Source: CAZKUR01 sp964556005 (GTDB taxonomy: Bacteria > Bacteroidota > Ignavibacteria > Ignavibacteriales > Ignavibacteriaceae). From it: a DNA stretch of 7,739 bases. A program made the position numbers and the translations under genes. Shown in pieces: positions 5,266 to 7,739 of this stretch (the first letter of the stretch is position 1; each line of letters opens with the position of its first letter). The notes below the pieces were generated by a model that did not search any database, had not been told where the DNA came from, and saw only the letters and a list, made by a program, of their open reading frames with translations. The stretch covers positions 1 through 7,739 of the forward strand of contig CAZKUR010000133.1 of assembly GCA_964556005.1 (NCBI GenBank), given 5' to 3'.

Positions 5266-7739
5266 ATGAAAAGCTTAAAACAATTTTTATTAAGAAATAG
5301 GCAGACACTGATAATAATCTTATCGGCGGTTTTAATATTATCGGCCGTTATCGATATCTATTATGTTTTGGAAGTGAGGGTAGTTTCTAATGACGAATGC
5401 TTGTGGGAACCTGTAAAAACTTCTTCCGGAAGCATAGTACTTGAATTCCGATACGTAAAATTAAACGGAGTAACGTGGAATGCCGGTATAAGAGACGGCG
5501 ATAAATTATTAAAAATCGATGATAAATCATTTGGCGATCAATTTGATGCTCAAAATATTCTTAATAAAATTAAAAGCGGCGATTACGCAAAATATACTGT
5601 TCTGAAAAAAGACGGACAGATTTTAAATACAAAAGTTTACATTAAAAAATTAGTAAATATCGGAGATTTAGCGAATTCAATTCTTGCGTTTTTCTGGATA
5701 GTAATCGGTTCAATTGTATTTTTAGCCAAACCGGATGGATTAGTTCAAAAATTATTTTATGCTATTGGAGCTGCCGATGTAATACTTATAAGCAGAATTA
5801 TTTTGCCTATGAATATTACACCTCAAATTGTAAGCACAAATTATTTATTGTATTTCGGTTTTGGATATTTATTTCTATTGTGTCTTTGTTTTGCTCCTTT
5901 TTTGGTTATTTATTTTTTCTGGATTTTCCCAAGGCCGTTTAAATTTTTAGAGAGGAAATGGATTAAAATATTATTCATTTTAATCCCCGGGCTTATTTTT
6001 GTATTTAGCTTTATTTCTTTGATTTTATATTTCGGTTTAGACAATACTAATTTTTCATTTATTAGGCTGCTTCTTAACGGTTTAATGTATTTACTGCCGG
6101 CTGCCAATATTGTTGCCTATATATCGCTGATAATTAATTATAGAAGAATAAAATCAAAAGAAGAGCGCAAACCGATTTTTATTATTCTAATTGCATTTTC
6201 GGTAGGAATCGCAGCGTCTATTTATACTGCGACTATCGCCCCTGCTATTACCGACCTTATCTACAACAGCCCTGAATACTATACGCCGATTATTCTTGTT
6301 GTCTTAGTACCGTTATCATTCGCGTATTCAATATTTCGATACCAGTTGCTTGATGTAAGCGTTGTAATAAAAAATACAATTACTTACGGCGCTGCAATGG
6401 TTTCGATTGCCGGAATATATTTCTTTGTTATTTATTTAATTGGTCAAACCGTAAGTGAAGCAATTGGGACTGAGTATCAAGGATTAATTGCCGGTGCGGT
6501 TTTTATTGTATTTGCAATGGTGTTCCAATCAACTAAAGATAGATTCCAGGATTTTATAACCGCTAAATTTTACCCTGAGCAGTTTGCTTATCAAAAAGTA
6601 TTATTAAAGTTCAGCAATGAAGTTTCCAATATGGTTGGGCTTGAAAACATCATGGATGCAATGAAACAAACTTTCGTTGAAGCATTAAGAATCGATAAGT
6701 TCGGGATATTGCTTAGAGAAAAAAATAGCGATTTATTTTTATTGGAAAGAAATTTTGGAATTAAAGAGGATACTTTAGTCTTAAAAAGCGGCAGCCTGGA
6801 AAAATTTATTCAAAGTCAGGCGGAGTTATCGAAAAAGCCTGTTATCGAAAGAGATAATTTTATAAATTTTTTCCCCGGTGAATCAGAAAAATTATTTGAA
6901 GAAAACATCTATACTATTTTACCGATGGTTATAAAATCAAAAGCTGTCGGTTTGCTATTATTCGGTTTGAAGCATTCGGGTTCGCAGTTTGCCGGGAAAG
7001 ACATTGAGCTTCTTCATGCAGCGGCAAACCAGGCTGCAATCTCGATTGAAAATGCGCGTCTTTATCAATCAGAAGCTGAGAAGCAAAAAATTGAAAGAGA
7101 CCTGGATCTCGCGAGAAAAATTCAGCAAAGTTTACTTCCACAATCTATCCCGGATATTCCGGGTCTTGATATTTACGGCGAAATGATTCCCGCAATGCAG
7201 GTTGGAGGAGACTATTTCGATTTTATCCGTGTCTCCGATAAAAAATTATTTGTAGTTGTCGGCGATGTTTCAGGTAAAGGATTAGCTGCATCTCTTTATA
7301 TGACGAAACTGCAAACAATGATTCAGCTTGCCTCTACTATTGAAAAGACTCCAAAAGATATTTTAGTGGAAATAAACAAGAAATTTTACGAATCGATTGA
7401 ACGCAATTGGTTTGTTACAATGACGGTAGCGCTATTTGATATGGAAAATAAAACCGTTCAATTCTGCAGAGCAGGACACATGCCGGTTTTAACAAAGACA
7501 AATAATCATATGGAATGTTACCGCACAAAAGGTTTGGGTGTTGGGATGGAGAAGGGTATTATCTTCGAAAAAACATTAGTCCAGCAAACTCTTTCATTAT
7601 CGTCCGGACAAATCTTCGCTTTCTTCTCCGACGGAATAACCGAAGCAATGAATGAAAAACTCGATTTATTCGGTGAAGAAAAGCTGATAGATATTTTAAT
7701 GAGTAACTCAAAAAAGCAAAGCACGGAATTAATGAAAGA
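5266..7739 (+). CDS. Membrane SpoIIE-family phosphatase with extracytoplasmic PDZ-like domain (3' end outside the window)
   Basis: The frame is open from ATG 5266 to the right edge (824 complete codons). A TAG directly before the ATG (5263-5265) rules out an earlier start. Order: TM1 (about 13-35); a PDZ-like domain (about 50-128, with the carboxylate-loop-side pattern NAGIRDGDKLLKID at 72-85) placed outside the membrane; about nine further helices (134-154, 163-181, 194-221, 232-257, 265-290, 302-328, 338-357, 372-393, 404-421); a GAF-like domain (about 445-600); a helical linker with DLARKIQ; and SpoIIE PP2C. Visible catalytic motifs are VGGDYFD (Asp649, Asp652), GDVSGKG (Asp667), AGH (His738) and SDGITEA (Asp789). 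The final DDIT motif should lie just past the window. Ten helices with the N-terminus inside put the catalytic part in the cytosol. It probably feeds the same STAS switch in response to an envelope signal, but its substrate is inferred from neighbourhood. No clear Shine-Dalgarno is present. Confidence 0.92.
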   Translation, partial: MKSLKQFLLRNRQTLIIILSAVLILSAVIDIYYVLEVRVVSNDECLWEPVKTSSGSIVLEFRYVKLNGVTWNAGIRDGDKLLKIDDKSFGDQFDAQNILNKIKSGDYAKYTVLKKDGQILNTKVYIKKLVNIGDLANSILAFFWIVIGSIVFLAKPDGLVQKLFYAIGAADVILISRIILPMNITPQIVSTNYLLYFGFGYLFLLCLCFAPFLVIYFFWIFPRPFKFLERKWIKILFILIPGLIFVFSFISLILYFGLDNTNFSFIRLLLNGLMYLLPAANIVAYISLIINYRRIKSKEERKPIFIILIAFSVGIAASIYTATIAPAITDLIYNSPEYYTPIILVVLVPLSFAYSIFRYQLLDVSVVIKNTITYGAAMVSIAGIYFFVIYLIGQTVSEAIGTEYQGLIAGAVFIVFAMVFQSTKDRFQDFITAKFYPEQFAYQKVLLKFSNEVSNMVGLENIMDAMKQTFVEALRIDKFGILLREKNSDLFLLERNFGIKEDTLVLKSGSLEKFIQSQAELSKKPVIERDNFINFFPGESEKLFEENIYTILPMVIKSKAVGLLLFGLKHSGSQFAGKDIELLHAAANQAAISIENARLYQSEAEKQKIERDLDLARKIQQSLLPQSIPDIPGLDIYGEMIPAMQVGGDYFDFIRVSDKKLFVVVGDVSGKGLAASLYMTKLQTMIQLASTIEKTPKDILVEINKKFYESIERNWFVTMTVALFDMENKTVQFCRAGHMPVLTKTNNHMECYRTKGLGVGMEKGIIFEKTLVQQTLSLSSGQIFAFFSDGITEAMNEKLDLFGEEKLIDILMSNSKKQSTELMK

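Noticed and set aside
6929..7186. Short open frames on both strands inside the last gene
   Set aside because: They lie within the GAF-SpoIIE part of the long plus-strand frame, which carries the linker and the start of the PP2C domain.

Overview
The window is AT-rich DNA from a bacterium of the Bacteroidota/Chlorobi/Ignavibacteria type. This is a judgement from low GC, an N-terminal signal sequence ending in a Phe-Ala-Gln pattern, and the style of the multi-domain SpoIIE-family phosphatases. No rRNA or other taxonomic marker is present, so an Ignavibacteria-like source is a moderate-confidence guess.

Layout. At the left edge (425 down to 1, minus strand) lies the 5' part of a gene for a probable exported protein of unknown function. 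A 185-bp divergent spacer (426-610) separates it from a run of five plus-strand genes that fills the rest of the window: (1) a membrane phosphatase with about eight TM helices, a GAF-like domain and a SpoIIE/PP2C domain (632-2752, possible earlier TTG start at 611); (2) a small STAS anti-sigma-factor-antagonist-like protein (2710-3084); (3) an RsbW/SpoIIAB-like HATPase serine kinase (3065-3511, TTG start); (4) a soluble GAF-GAF-SpoIIE phosphatase (3518-5200); (5) after a 65-bp gap, a PDZ-like, about 10-TM, GAF, SpoIIE phosphatase (5266 to the right edge, C-terminus cut off). Genes 1-2 overlap by 43 nt, genes 2-3 by 20 nt, and genes 3-4 are 6 nt apart, so genes 1-4 are almost certainly one operon.

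How they work together. This is a partner-switching module. In characterised systems the kinase phosphorylates the STAS protein and also binds an output protein. The SpoIIE-type phosphatase dephosphorylates the STAS protein, which then captures the kinase and frees the output. Here one STAS/kinase pair sits beside three phosphatases with different sensory front ends: a membrane segment plus GAF, tandem cytosolic GAFs, and an extracytoplasmic PDZ-like domain plus a membrane bundle plus GAF. The natural reading is that several signals converge on one switch. No sigma factor, cyclase or other output gene is visible, so the output target is unknown. I see no mobile element, CRISPR array, tRNA or rRNA.
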